Below, one piece after another: positions 8,281 to 16,401 of a stretch of 64,000 bases of DNA; position 1 is the stretch's first letter; every line of letters starts with the position of its first letter. The DNA is from Acidipila rosea (GTDB lineage Bacteria; Acidobacteriota; Terriglobia; Terriglobales; Acidobacteriaceae): the NCBI RefSeq assembly GCF_004339725.1, contig NZ_SMGK01000003.1, positions 1 to 64,000 on the forward strand. Direction: 5' to 3'. Below the pieces are notes generated by a model. The model made no database searches. It was not told the DNA's origin and saw only the letters and a list, made by a program, of their open reading frames with translations. The position numbers and the translations under genes were made by a program.

Positions 8281-8356
8281 GATCACCGCTGGCGGTCGCG
8301 TGGAGCGCTTCGGCTATCGCCTGCTTGTCGCCTTTTCGGTAGTAGCGGCCACACAT
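8279..8356 (-). pseudogene. SRAP/YedK-family gene, N-terminal fragment
   Basis: On the minus strand the ATG at 8356 starts MCGRYYRKGDKQAIAEALHA, the recognisable N-terminus of SRAP (HMCES/YedK) proteins, in which Cys2 forms the thiazolidine crosslink with abasic sites in single-stranded DNA. After about 25 codons the sequence runs into the IS110 fragment and all later catalytic residues are missing. It lies downstream of the prim-pol gene on the same strand, so it was probably part of that mobile operon before the insertion and deletion. Confidence 0.7.
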
Positions 8357-8453
8357 GGCTACAGGATACGCTGAGCCTCTCCGTTAGCAGGCTCAGCTCT
8401 ACTGTGCCCTTGAGGTAAGCCGCCAGCGTGCCCCGTCCAGCCAGGGCGCACTC

Positions 8454-10586
8454 TCAGACGCTCACCAGCAGCCAGACCTCAGCCGGACGGCCTCCGGTCT
8501 GTCTACGGCCCATGCGGATCATCCCGCCTGATTGCGCCAGCGTAAGCGCCGCATCCAGTTCTGCGCTGCTCTTGTGCCTGCCAAAGTGCTCGCTCAGCTC
8601 CGTGCGCGTCACGCCTTCCGGTCGCTCGCGAAGCAGTTGCACGATGGCATCCGCCGTAGGGTCGCCGATGCTCTTTCCAAAAATGTAAGCGGCTGAGTCT
8701 GCCGAGTACCGCCACAGCTCAAGCGCGGCGTGCAAGTGCTCCAGGCGAATCTCTGCCGAGCAATCGAGCAGGGCATAGAGCAGCGCCAGCCGGACCGCCT
8801 GCGCTTCACCCCGCGCAATAATCGAGCCGAGCAGACCCGGCTTGCCCTCGCTGAGCTGCGGATAAACCTCTTCCCATAGCGTCTTCGCATCATCTGCCCA
8901 GCTTATGGCCTGCATCGTGCTCGCGAATGCTACAACAGCACGCGCGCGCTCACCGATGAGGCTGAGCGCTTCAGCATTGACCGCCCCGCCAAAGGGCAGG
9001 CACTTCGAGCGCGCCGAGCACACCCACAGAAAGCGATTGGCGAAGCCATTGGCCACGTCAGACGCTGTGAGTAGACGTTGCAGCTCCGTGATGGTGATAT
9101 GACCGATCACGGAGATATGCGGCTCCGCACAGGTCGCCTTGGCATTCTTCGTCAGCACGCGAAGCGGTACGCCGTCCCACGCCTGCCGCACTACAGGTGA
9201 GAGCGTGCTGCCTTCCCGTGCCGCGCACTGCAGCGTCTGTCCCAGCTCGCCCTCTACGCACAGCAGCCGCTTATCCCGTTCGCCAGCGTCCGTGAGCTGA
9301 TCCTGTGTGTCAACCACACGGCCCTTCTCTTTTATCTGCACGGATTCGGTAATCGAGTCACGCACAGCATGGATCAGACCTTCGCCAGTCGAAAGCCCGG
9401 ACGAAATGCGGGTCTTCGACCAGTGGATATCGATCAGTTCGCAGACGCGCTGCACTTCGCTCCAGGACGTTCCCTTGCGGGCCTTCGATGAATTGCCCAC
9501 CAGCACCACGTAAAGGTTTGTGTAGTGCCGATCAGACCCGGCCATGTAGTGCGGCCCGCGCCCGATCATCGAACCAATCGCCACCATGAATTGAAAGAGC
9601 AGCGCGGCGGGGTCTGCCTCTGTGCCCGGCTCCACCAGCCGCACAAACTCACCGGCCAGCCCATAGAGTGCGGCATCCGCCAGCGGAGCGGGCCACTGCC
9701 GCGCATCCTGTTGCGCCGGATGCGGCTTTGCCTGCTCCGCAACCTGCACGGGCGCTGCTGGCTCATAGCGGGACACACTGCGGGCAATCTCGCGCACCTC
9801 CGCATCCGGCAGCGGCGGCGTGCAGCGCGCCGCGTTCTCAACCAGCAGCGCGGCCTCGATTGCAGCCGGAGTCATGCTCTTGCGCCGCATGGCTCCGCCC
9901 CGTCTGGCGAGCGCGTCATTGCGCCCACCTTCACCAATCAATGCCTGTTGCGTGCCCGGTTGCGCTGGTGCGGCCTGTTGCTGCGCTGGCTTCGCCTCTG
10001 AGAGCTTCGCCAGCAGCCATACTGGTGCATCCGCCGGCGGCTGCTCTGGCGCGAGCCATTGATACAGCCGCCCGCTTGGATGAAGAGACGGCGGGGCGAC
10101 CACATAGCCGCCCTCGCCGCGAATGTCCAGCCCCTTGCCGAGAATGCCCGCACTGTTGCGGATCAGCACGCCCGCTGGTGCGCGGAAGTAGTAATGGCAA
10201 CCCTTGCGATTGCCATCCTCACCTGTCCTGCCCGTCATGACGCAGAGCGTCTTCGGCAGAGCGCCATGCATGGCGGTGAGCGCCTGCAGAGAAGCCTTGC
10301 CGTCTTCCCCGTCCACGTCGAGCACCAGCAGTCCGCTTTCTCTGCCGGTCACGATGCCCACATTCGCTTCCGGCCACTGCTGGAACCAGCTCTTTATCTG
10401 CGCCGCGTCTTTCGATGCGTCTTTCAGGCCATGCGCCGTGCGCGGATGCTTGCCAGGCGAGCCGCAATTCTTCTTCCGGCAGGAGCACACCCCCTGCTTT
10501 GGATTGTGAAGCGGGACTGTCAGCCAGCCCCGCTTCGTGTAGTCGAGCGCTTCGGTGAGCGTGCTCACTGGCACCTGCCCCGGCAC
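8454..10586 (-). CDS. Prim-pol/DUF3987 replication protein
   Basis: A 710-residue multidomain protein. Residues about 8-170 are a bifunctional primase-polymerase (Prim-Pol) domain with the acidic pair in LLVLDVDGEDG and the basic/His motif at GCHYYFRAP. Residues about 215-275 resemble a primase C-terminal helical domain (NDALARRGGAMRRK). The rest matches DUF3987-type proteins (MVAIGSMIGRGPHY; VGNSSKARKGTS as a Walker A-like loop), ending in a winged-helix-like segment. Such proteins start replication of plasmids, prophages and integrative elements. It belongs to the element integrated at tRNA-Ser and is preceded by a small overlapping gene. Confidence 0.85.
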   Translation of the reverse strand: MPGQVPVSTLTEALDYTKRGWLTVPLHNPKQGVCSCRKKNCGSPGKHPRTAHGLKDASKDAAQIKSWFQQWPEANVGIVTGRESGLLVLDVDGEDGKASLQALTAMHGALPKTLCVMTGRTGEDGNRKGCHYYFRAPAGVLIRNSAGILGKGLDIRGEGGYVVAPPSLHPSGRLYQWLAPEQPPADAPVWLLAKLSEAKPAQQQAAPAQPGTQQALIGEGGRNDALARRGGAMRRKSMTPAAIEAALLVENAARCTPPLPDAEVREIARSVSRYEPAAPVQVAEQAKPHPAQQDARQWPAPLADAALYGLAGEFVRLVEPGTEADPAALLFQFMVAIGSMIGRGPHYMAGSDRHYTNLYVVLVGNSSKARKGTSWSEVQRVCELIDIHWSKTRISSGLSTGEGLIHAVRDSITESVQIKEKGRVVDTQDQLTDAGERDKRLLCVEGELGQTLQCAAREGSTLSPVVRQAWDGVPLRVLTKNAKATCAEPHISVIGHITITELQRLLTASDVANGFANRFLWVCSARSKCLPFGGAVNAEALSLIGERARAVVAFASTMQAISWADDAKTLWEEVYPQLSEGKPGLLGSIIARGEAQAVRLALLYALLDCSAEIRLEHLHAALELWRYSADSAAYIFGKSIGDPTADAIVQLLRERPEGVTRTELSEHFGRHKSSAELDAALTLAQSGGMIRMGRRQTGGRPAEVWLLVSV

Positions 10587-10765
10587 CTGGAGCAGATGGC
10601 GAGGTGCGCGAACCAGCTTTTCTTCGCTGCTTTCGCACGCTTTGCCATCCGCAGGTATTCAGGCGAACCGCTGGGCTCTAACTCACGAGCCCGAAATAAT
10701 GAGCTCGTCTCCTTGTCCCAAAAATATTCCCCCGTTGGGCAGCAATCTTGTGGAGCGCTGCACAT
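10565..10765 (-). CDS. Small Cys-rich protein before the replication gene
   Basis: A 66-residue frame from the ATG complementing 10763-10765, with GAGG 8 bases upstream. It is basic, with CSAPQDCC near the N-terminus and ICSRCRGRC at the C-terminus, so it may bind zinc. Its last codons overlap the start of the prim-pol gene by 22 bp, which implies coupling. The same frame extends to 10924 but would cross a strong hairpin. No family recognised. Confidence 0.45.
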   Translation of the reverse strand: MCSAPQDCCPTGEYFWDKETSSLFRARELEPSGSPEYLRMAKRAKAAKKSWFAHLAICSRCRGRCQ

Positions 10766-10801
10766 GGTGATAACCTCGCCTACAGTTAGGGTTGAAGTAG
10801 A

Positions 10802-10838
10802 CGAAGGGCTCAGCGCTCCACGCTGAGCCCTTCGCTTT
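10802..10838 (+). terminator. Perfect 14-bp hairpin with T-run
   Basis: Arms CGAAGGGCTCAGCG (10802-10815) and CGCTGAGCCCTTCG (10821-10834) pair perfectly around a CTCCA loop and are followed by CTTTTC on the plus strand. It has the form of an intrinsic terminator for plus-strand transcripts, yet it sits between two minus-strand genes (AlpA and the Cys-rich gene). It may block antisense transcription into the promoter or attenuate the minus operon. Confidence 0.55.
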
Positions 10839-10920
10839 TCATCGTCAGTGGTTAGCCTGAATTCGGCCATTATCCTGAAGCCCTTGGCGACCGTGTCGAT
10901 GTAGTGCCTAACAAAGCCGC

Positions 10921-11130
10921 TCAAGCTTTCACCCCTTTACCGGATGTTTTGCTCAGTCCGTCGATAAACGCCGTGATGTCGCTCTCGCGCCATCCCCGGG
11001 CGCGAGCGCCCATCTTGACAGGGGCGGGAAATGACCCGTGGGTGATTTTTAAAAAAATCGTCGATTTACTGAGAGGTACACGTTTTTGCACCTCAGGTAG
11101 GCGTAACAAAGTTTCTGGCTCCTTACTCAT
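10921..11130 (-). CDS. AlpA-family regulator / excisionase-like protein
   Basis: A 69-residue DNA-binding protein of the AlpA/MerR-like winged-helix type: LLRLPEVQKRVPLSKSTIF forms the helix-turn-helix, followed by FPAPVKMGARARGWRESDI, the family's conserved G-x-x-x-x-W wing. A strong AAGGA site precedes the ATG. AlpA proteins activate integrase or excision in P4-like elements; here the integrase lies on the same strand upstream (12361-13593), which fits a role in excision or copy control of this element. Confidence 0.88.
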   Translation of the reverse strand: MSKEPETLLRLPEVQKRVPLSKSTIFLKITHGSFPAPVKMGARARGWRESDITAFIDGLSKTSGKGVKA

Positions 11131-11143
11131 TGAAGTCCTTCCG

Positions 11144-11156
11144 GGATCAATGATCC
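11144..11156. promoter_or_regulatory. 13-bp palindrome upstream of alpA
   Basis: GGATCAATGATCC is a perfect palindrome around a central A, located 14 bp before the alpA start in the divergent region between alpA (minus) and the 11265 gene (plus). It is a candidate operator for AlpA autoregulation; the role is inferred from position only. Confidence 0.3.
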
Positions 11157-11264
11157 AACCAAAACATAGGACAACAACACTCGTAAGAAAAGTGATTTAT
11201 GTTGCAGCAATGAGCCTCTTGATATAACAGAAATCAGATAATGCGAGGATGCCGGAAGGATCAA

Positions 11265-12143
11265 ATGGAAGTGCTGCTTATTTTCGATGAGGACGAGTTT
11301 GTGAATCTGCTAAATGGCGATTACAGCACTAACAAAAATTCAGGCTGGAATGCGATGCCAAAGAACCTGAAGCCTGGCCAAAAGTTGTCCGGGAAAGAAA
11401 TGGTAATGGTGTTCAACGCGCTGCCGAAGTTTTGGCAGCCTTCTGAAGAATTTAAGCAGCAAAACCCCGAACTTCCTTCTATAGCCCGGTTGCTTAATCA
11501 AGAAGCGCAACGTCCTCACCTAGCCAAGTCGCTTCGTAGATACGTCGATCAGTGGATTAAGTCAGGCTATATCGATGAACTTGAATATCCCGGCAGGAGA
11601 AATATACCGAGCCAAATACCGAGCAAGAAGCCGGGCGGCAGGCCGCGCGAGAGCGAGATATGGAAAAAGCTGGAGAGCTTTTTAGCTGAAAATCCTATAA
11701 ACCTTACCCTGTCCAAACGGGGCTCTCCAGTAGCGGTTTTTCCTGAGCCAAACGAAGATAGCTGGGGGAACGATGAAACTGTGCGTCGATGGTTGGGCTT
11801 TATGGATTCGGAGCTGCGCACCACAATCGCCAAATGCCTCAAGTGTGGAACTTACTTTAAGCGTTCGAGGGTACAGGAATACTATAAGCGGGGCGCTCTC
11901 TGCAAAGCTCATAGTGTCTCCGAGGGAGTAACTCAGGCGCGAGCACGGAAGCGAAAACTACGCTTAGAAGTAGCGTCAAAAGCCTTCCAGTCGTGGACTG
12001 CGCGCAAGCGAAGGCCGCTCAAGGATTGGATTGCACATCATGTAAATAAATCCCCTAAGACGGAGGGAATCACTGGAAAATGGGTCTCAAGGCACTTGAG
12101 GGAAATCGAGGCGATGGCATGCGACAGTACGGATATCACCTAA
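11265..12143 (+). CDS. Unknown element cargo protein with Cys-rich zinc-ribbon-like motif
   Basis: A 292-residue basic protein; the ATG at 11265 follows GGAAGGA and is preferred to the ATG at 11241. The first 100 residues are mixed alpha/beta with no known motif; the middle is a Pro/Lys/Arg linker (PSQIPSKKPGGRPRE). Near residues 190-220 a CLKCGTYF...C...H arrangement resembles the CGNR/ABATE-type zinc ribbon found in bacterial regulators. The C-terminus is rich in Arg/Lys helices. It is transcribed divergently from alpA and is the only non-replication gene in the element, so it is the likely cargo. Base composition is lower in G+C than its neighbours. Confidence 0.55.
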   Translation: MEVLLIFDEDEFVNLLNGDYSTNKNSGWNAMPKNLKPGQKLSGKEMVMVFNALPKFWQPSEEFKQQNPELPSIARLLNQEAQRPHLAKSLRRYVDQWIKSGYIDELEYPGRRNIPSQIPSKKPGGRPRESEIWKKLESFLAENPINLTLSKRGSPVAVFPEPNEDSWGNDETVRRWLGFMDSELRTTIAKCLKCGTYFKRSRVQEYYKRGALCKAHSVSEGVTQARARKRKLRLEVASKAFQSWTARKRRPLKDWIAHHVNKSPKTEGITGKWVSRHLREIEAMACDSTDIT

Positions 12144-12360
12144 TAGCATGAGGCTCGGTTGGGGCTCAGGGTGCTTTTCCAGGCAGGTGTTGCACGCCAA
12201 TGTCTTACCGGCTCGTCATGGAAACGACCGCCCCGCCCTTAATTCGCACTTCCTCCGCATAAGTTCATGAAGCTAGATCGCCTGATAGCAAGGCACTTAC
12301 CAGCTTACTTCGCTTCATTCGCTTCTTTCGCACTCCTGCAGGGAAATGCGCGCCGTGGCA

Positions 12361-13593
12361 TCAGGCCCGCGCATTGCCAAAGTTGCCCACCAGCACCTTC
12401 GATTCCGTCACAATGCCGTCGATGTGGTCAGCCCACCATTGCATCATGCGCTTGCGCTCAGGCAAGTACTCAGCACGGTTATAAGCGCCGCGCACGGCAT
12501 TGCGTTCGCAGTGGGCAAGCTGGCGCTCGATCACGTCAGGGCGAAAGCCGGACTCGTTGAGAATGGTGGAGGCCACTGCCCGGAAGCCGTGGCCGGTCAT
12601 GCGGCTCCTGTATCCCAGCCGATAGAGCGCAAAGAGCATGGTGTTATTGCTGATCGACTTCGCCGCATTGCGCCCAGGCAGCAGATATCTGCTCGTGCCC
12701 GCCAGCGGCTTCAGCTCTTCCAGCAGCACCACCGTTTGCCGGGCCAGCGGGACAATGTGTTCCGCGCGCATCTTCATCCGCTCTGCCGGAATCACCCAAA
12801 GCCCTTGCTCCAGGTCTAACTCCGCCCACGTCGCGCCGATCAGCTCATTGGTGCGCACAAAGGTGAGCGCCAGCAGTTGCAGGGCAAGCCGCGTCTGCCT
12901 GTCGCCTATCTCGTCATAGGTGGCAATCTTCCGCACCAGCTCCGGGAACTCTTCAGGCCTGACGGCGGGCTGGTGCTGCTTCACATGCGGAGCCAGAGCG
13001 CCGCAAAGATCAGGCGCTGGATTCCGGCTGCACCTGCCCGTCGCGATGCCGTAGCGAAACACCTGCCCGCATACCTGCAAGACGCGGTGGGCGAGGTCAT
13101 ACGACCCGCGCGACTCTATGTTGCGGATCGCAGCCAGCAGCTCCGGCGCGTCAATCTCGGCAATGGGCCGCGAACCCAGCAGCGGGAAGATGTTTGCCTC
13201 AAGTCTCCGCCTCACGTCGCTGGTGTGGCTGGCCACCCATGTTGCGCTCTGCTTACCAAACCACTCGCGCGCCACAGCCTCAAAGGAATTGGCGCTGGCG
13301 AGCTGCTTCCGCCGGGCCTCTGCCTTGCGCTCGGCTGAAGGATCAGCGCCGGACTGCAACTGCTTGCGGATCGTCTCCCGCTTGGCCCTTGCTTCCTTCA
13401 GGCTTACCAACGGGAAGGTGCCCAGCAGCAGAGACTTCTCTTTGCCGTCCTGCCAGTAGCGAAACCGCCAGTGTTTCTTTCCCTCACGGTAGACCCAGAG
13501 GTAGAGCCCGTCGCCATCGGACAGCTTGCGGATGGTCGTAGTGGTACAGGCTGCATTCTTGCAGTCCAGAGCAGTGAGAAGATTTGCGGGCAT
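12361..13593 (-). CDS. P4-type site-specific integrase
   Basis: A 410-residue tyrosine integrase. The N-terminal arm-binding DUF4102-like domain (residues 1-90: KLSDGDGLYLWVYREG, KHWRFRYWQDGKE, LGTFPLVSL) is followed by the core-binding domain and the catalytic domain with Arg in FVRTNELIG, the HGFR motif (GHGFRAVAST), the H in QLAHCERN and the Tyr in GAYNRAEY. This set is complete. The gene starts 214 bp from the 3' end of tRNA-Ser(TGA) and runs away from it, the usual geometry of P4-like islands. Confidence 0.95.
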   Translation of the reverse strand: MPANLLTALDCKNAACTTTTIRKLSDGDGLYLWVYREGKKHWRFRYWQDGKEKSLLLGTFPLVSLKEARAKRETIRKQLQSGADPSAERKAEARRKQLASANSFEAVAREWFGKQSATWVASHTSDVRRRLEANIFPLLGSRPIAEIDAPELLAAIRNIESRGSYDLAHRVLQVCGQVFRYGIATGRCSRNPAPDLCGALAPHVKQHQPAVRPEEFPELVRKIATYDEIGDRQTRLALQLLALTFVRTNELIGATWAELDLEQGLWVIPAERMKMRAEHIVPLARQTVVLLEELKPLAGTSRYLLPGRNAAKSISNNTMLFALYRLGYRSRMTGHGFRAVASTILNESGFRPDVIERQLAHCERNAVRGAYNRAEYLPERKRMMQWWADHIDGIVTESKVLVGNFGNARA

Positions 13594-13639
13594 GGCCGAT
13601 CCTCGCGATAGGAAATTGGCGCAGAGTCAAAGCCGCTTC

Positions 13640-13707
13640 AGACCGTGGTCAGATTCCCAACCCCAAAAACGTGACCACGGTTTCTGACCACGGTTTGACC
13701 AAGGTTT
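13640..13707. repeat. Integrase arm-type direct repeats (TGACCACGGTTT)
   Basis: Three near-identical copies run in tandem: TGACCACGGTTT at 13672-13683 and 13685-13696, and TGACCAAGGTTT at 13696-13707. An inverted copy with one mismatch, AGACCGTGGTCA, lies at 13640-13651. They fall between the integrase start and the tRNA gene, where arm-type integrase or AlpA binding sites are expected. Confidence 0.6.
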
Positions 13708-13806
13708 GTACAAAACGTCATCGGACCACGCTGTACTCTATTTTGGCCTAAGTGATTGACTTTATGAAGGAAATCGGACTCTATGGGATTCGATAGGAAG
13801 GGAGTC

Positions 13807-13896
13807 TGGCGGAGGGAGAGGGATTCGAACCCCCGTAGCCCTTTCGGGCTAAGCGGTTTTCAAGACCGCCTGTTTCAACCGCTCACACATCCCTCC
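13807..13896 (-). tRNA. tRNA-Ser(TGA)
   Basis: A 90-nt class II tRNA on the minus strand. The acceptor GGAGGGA pairs with TCCCTCC, discriminator G and an encoded CCA. The anticodon loop CTTGAAA gives TGA (13860-13862), and the long variable arm AGCCCGAAAGGGCT is typical of tRNA-Ser. The T loop is GTTCGAATC. Its 3' end faces the P4-type integrase, so it is the probable attachment gene of that element. Confidence 0.95.
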
Positions 13897-14195
13897 GCGT
13901 GAGTTATCAATAGCTTAGCAGCACTTGCCGGAACTTCGCGCTCCCGAGTTGTCGCCGTTCCCTGCTCCAAGCCGCGACGGCTCAATCAAGTCCTTCATCT
14001 TCTATTTCTTAGCCCCGTCAGAAAAATTCCTGCCATAGTGCCTTCATGCGTCACAGCGACGCCCAGGCGCAGCCTTGGCGCCTCGCGGCTCGCTTCACCT
14101 CTCCATCTCCGAATAGAAATCGCGCGCCCCTGTCGCTGGCAGCCCAGCATCGACTATCGTTTCAAAATCATGCAAACAGCTATTCAGGCAGGGCT
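13897..14195. other. Gene-free stretch between tRNA-Ser and the PQQ dehydrogenase
   Basis: No supported gene. The dehydrogenase frame is open back to an ATG at 14046, but the predicted signal peptide begins at 14196. Probably the promoters of the tRNA and of the dehydrogenase; no clear consensus was recognised. Confidence 0.4.
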
Positions 14196-16364
14196 ATGAT
14201 CGGGACCGGACGCAGGCAGGCATCACGCAAACTGGCATTTCTACTTCTTGCTCTTGGAGGCTGCAGCGCTGTATTGCGGACGGCCGCAGCCCAGTCTCAG
14301 ACAGATATCGACTGGCCTGCCTACAACGGTCACGTCACCGGCGATCACTACTCCAGCCTCTCGCAGATCAATCGGGGCAACGTTGCCCGACTCAAGGTTG
14401 CGTGGCAGTTCGACACTGGAGAAAAGGGCGGCATCCAGACCAATCCTCTCATCGTCGGACACGTCCTCTATGCCTATACGCCGTCGCAGAAGGTCGTTGC
14501 GCTCGATGCCGCCACCGGCAGGCTGATCTGGAAATTCGACTCCGGCATCACGGGAACGCAGCCGGATCGCGGCGTAGCTTACTGGACAGACGGCAAGCAG
14601 GGCATCCTCTTCGCCGGCGTCATGAATTATCTCTATGCGCTCGATGCCGCGACCGGCAAACCTCTTCCCGGCTTTGGGGAGAATGGCCATATCGACCTGC
14701 GCAAGGGTCTTCGTGGCGACTATACACAACAGTCCATCGCTCTCACTGCTCCGGGCATGATCTACAAAGACCTCATCATCGTGGGTGGACGAAATCCAGA
14801 GACTCATCCTGCCCCGCCCGGCGATATCCGCGCCTTCGATATACACACGGGCGCACTTCGCTGGAGCTTTCATACCATTCCCCACCCGGGAGAGTTCGGC
14901 TACGATACCTGGCCCAGGGATGCGTGGAAGAATGCCGGGGCAGTTAACAACTGGAGCGGCATGGCGCTTGATGAGAAGCGTGGCATCGTCTACGTGCCTA
15001 CTGGGTCGGCGGTATTCGACTTCTACGGCGGCGATCGAGTCGGCAATGATCTCTTTGCCGACACGCTGCTCGCTCTTGACGCCTCAACTGGCAAGCGCCT
15101 CTGGCATTTTCAGGGCGTGCACCACGACATATGGGACCGCGACTTCCCCTCGCCTCCTGCCCTCGTCACGGTAACGCGGAAGGGGAAGCGCGTGGATGCA
15201 ATCGCGCAGACAACGAAGCAGGGCTACCTGTACCTCTTTGATCGCGACACCGGCGCGCCGCTGTTTCCGATTGAGGAGCGCGCCTATCCGCCCAGCCATG
15301 TGCCCGGCGAAGTAACCTCTCCCACGCAGCCCATGCCGCTCGCTCCGGCGCCCTATGCACGGCAGCGGCTCACAGAAGACATGCTGACCACGCGCACACC
15401 TGAAGCTCATGCATGGGCGCTCCAGCAGTTCAAAACATTCCGCAGCGGCGGCCAATTCCTCCCCTTCGCCGTCGACCAGCAGACCGTCGTCTTTCCCGGC
15501 TTCGATGGCGGCGGCGAGTGGGGCGGCCCGGCTGTCGATCCTGCAACCGGCGTCCTTTATGTCAACGCCAATGAGATGGTCTGGACGGGCGGCCTCACGG
15601 AAAAGAAGCAGGGTCAAAGCCCCGGCGCGACGATATATCAATCTCAATGCGCCGTGTGCCATGGAGCAGACCGCGCAGGCTCTCCCCCCGCATTCCCTTC
15701 GCTCGTGGGTGTGGAGCAGCACCTTACCGACCAGCAGATCACAGACGTCCTTCACCAGGGAAAGGGCAGAATGCCCTCCTTCCCGAGCTTGAACTCCGGC
15801 CAGCTCGACGCCCTGCTGCATTATCTGAAAGTGGGCGACGCGGAGGCCAACAAAGCAGTGGCCGGAAGCGGCAACAGGAACGACAAGCAGGAACTGGCCT
15901 CGGCTGCTTCATCCGGCAGCAGCCACCCCGCAGCGGACTATCAATTCACGGGATATCGAAAATTCCTCGCCCCTGAGGGCTACCCGGCATTTACGCCGCC
16001 CTGGGGAACGCTGAACGCCATCGACCTCAACACCGGCCAATACCTATGGAAGATACCTCTCGGCGAGTATCCGGCGCTTGCCGCTCAGGGCATGAAGAAT
16101 ACCGGCTCAGAGAACTACGGCGGCCCCATCGTGACTGCCGGCGGCCTTGTCTTCATTGGCGCCACCGTCTACGACAGAAGGTTCCGCGCCTTCGACAGCC
16201 ACACGGGAAAGCTTTTGTGGGAGACAGAGCTGCCCTTTGCCGGGCTTGCGACCCCGTCCACTTACTCCATCGACGGCAAGCAGTATGTCGTCATTGCAGC
16301 GAGCGGCGGCAGAGATCCGAAATCACCCACCGGAGGGATGTATATCGCCTTCGCCCTGCCATGA
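14196..16364 (+). CDS. PQQ-dependent quinoprotein dehydrogenase with cytochrome c domain
   Basis: A 722-residue periplasmic enzyme. A signal peptide (RKLAFLLLALGGCSAVLRTAAA) precedes DWPAYNGHVTGDHYSSL, the opening of the eight-bladed PQQ propeller. Repeated Trp-docking blades such as VVALDAATGRLIWKF follow. At about residues 475-550 a class I cytochrome c is inserted, with the haem motif CAVCH and a Met ligand region (GRMPSFPSL). The last blades (YLWKIPLGEYPAL; IVTAGGLVFIGATVYDRRFRAFD) close the propeller. This domain order matches acidobacterial quinoprotein glucose or alcohol dehydrogenases, which oxidise a sugar or alcohol and pass electrons to the respiratory chain. Substrate cannot be told from sequence. 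Confidence 0.92.
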   Translation: MIGTGRRQASRKLAFLLLALGGCSAVLRTAAAQSQTDIDWPAYNGHVTGDHYSSLSQINRGNVARLKVAWQFDTGEKGGIQTNPLIVGHVLYAYTPSQKVVALDAATGRLIWKFDSGITGTQPDRGVAYWTDGKQGILFAGVMNYLYALDAATGKPLPGFGENGHIDLRKGLRGDYTQQSIALTAPGMIYKDLIIVGGRNPETHPAPPGDIRAFDIHTGALRWSFHTIPHPGEFGYDTWPRDAWKNAGAVNNWSGMALDEKRGIVYVPTGSAVFDFYGGDRVGNDLFADTLLALDASTGKRLWHFQGVHHDIWDRDFPSPPALVTVTRKGKRVDAIAQTTKQGYLYLFDRDTGAPLFPIEERAYPPSHVPGEVTSPTQPMPLAPAPYARQRLTEDMLTTRTPEAHAWALQQFKTFRSGGQFLPFAVDQQTVVFPGFDGGGEWGGPAVDPATGVLYVNANEMVWTGGLTEKKQGQSPGATIYQSQCAVCHGADRAGSPPAFPSLVGVEQHLTDQQITDVLHQGKGRMPSFPSLNSGQLDALLHYLKVGDAEANKAVAGSGNRNDKQELASAASSGSSHPAADYQFTGYRKFLAPEGYPAFTPPWGTLNAIDLNTGQYLWKIPLGEYPALAAQGMKNTGSENYGGPIVTAGGLVFIGATVYDRRFRAFDSHTGKLLWETELPFAGLATPSTYSIDGKQYVVIAASGGRDPKSPTGGMYIAFALP

Positions 16365-16401
16365 AGATCGCGCCACGACGAGAAGTTCGCGTAGGGAAAT
16401 T

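Noticed and set aside
8428..8688. 86-residue plus-strand frame
   Set aside because: Antisense to the 3' end of the prim-pol gene.
13640..13707. CRISPR-like repeat array
   Set aside because: Only three 12-bp repeats with 1-2-bp or no spacing, so they are protein-binding sites rather than CRISPR repeats; no cas genes in the window.
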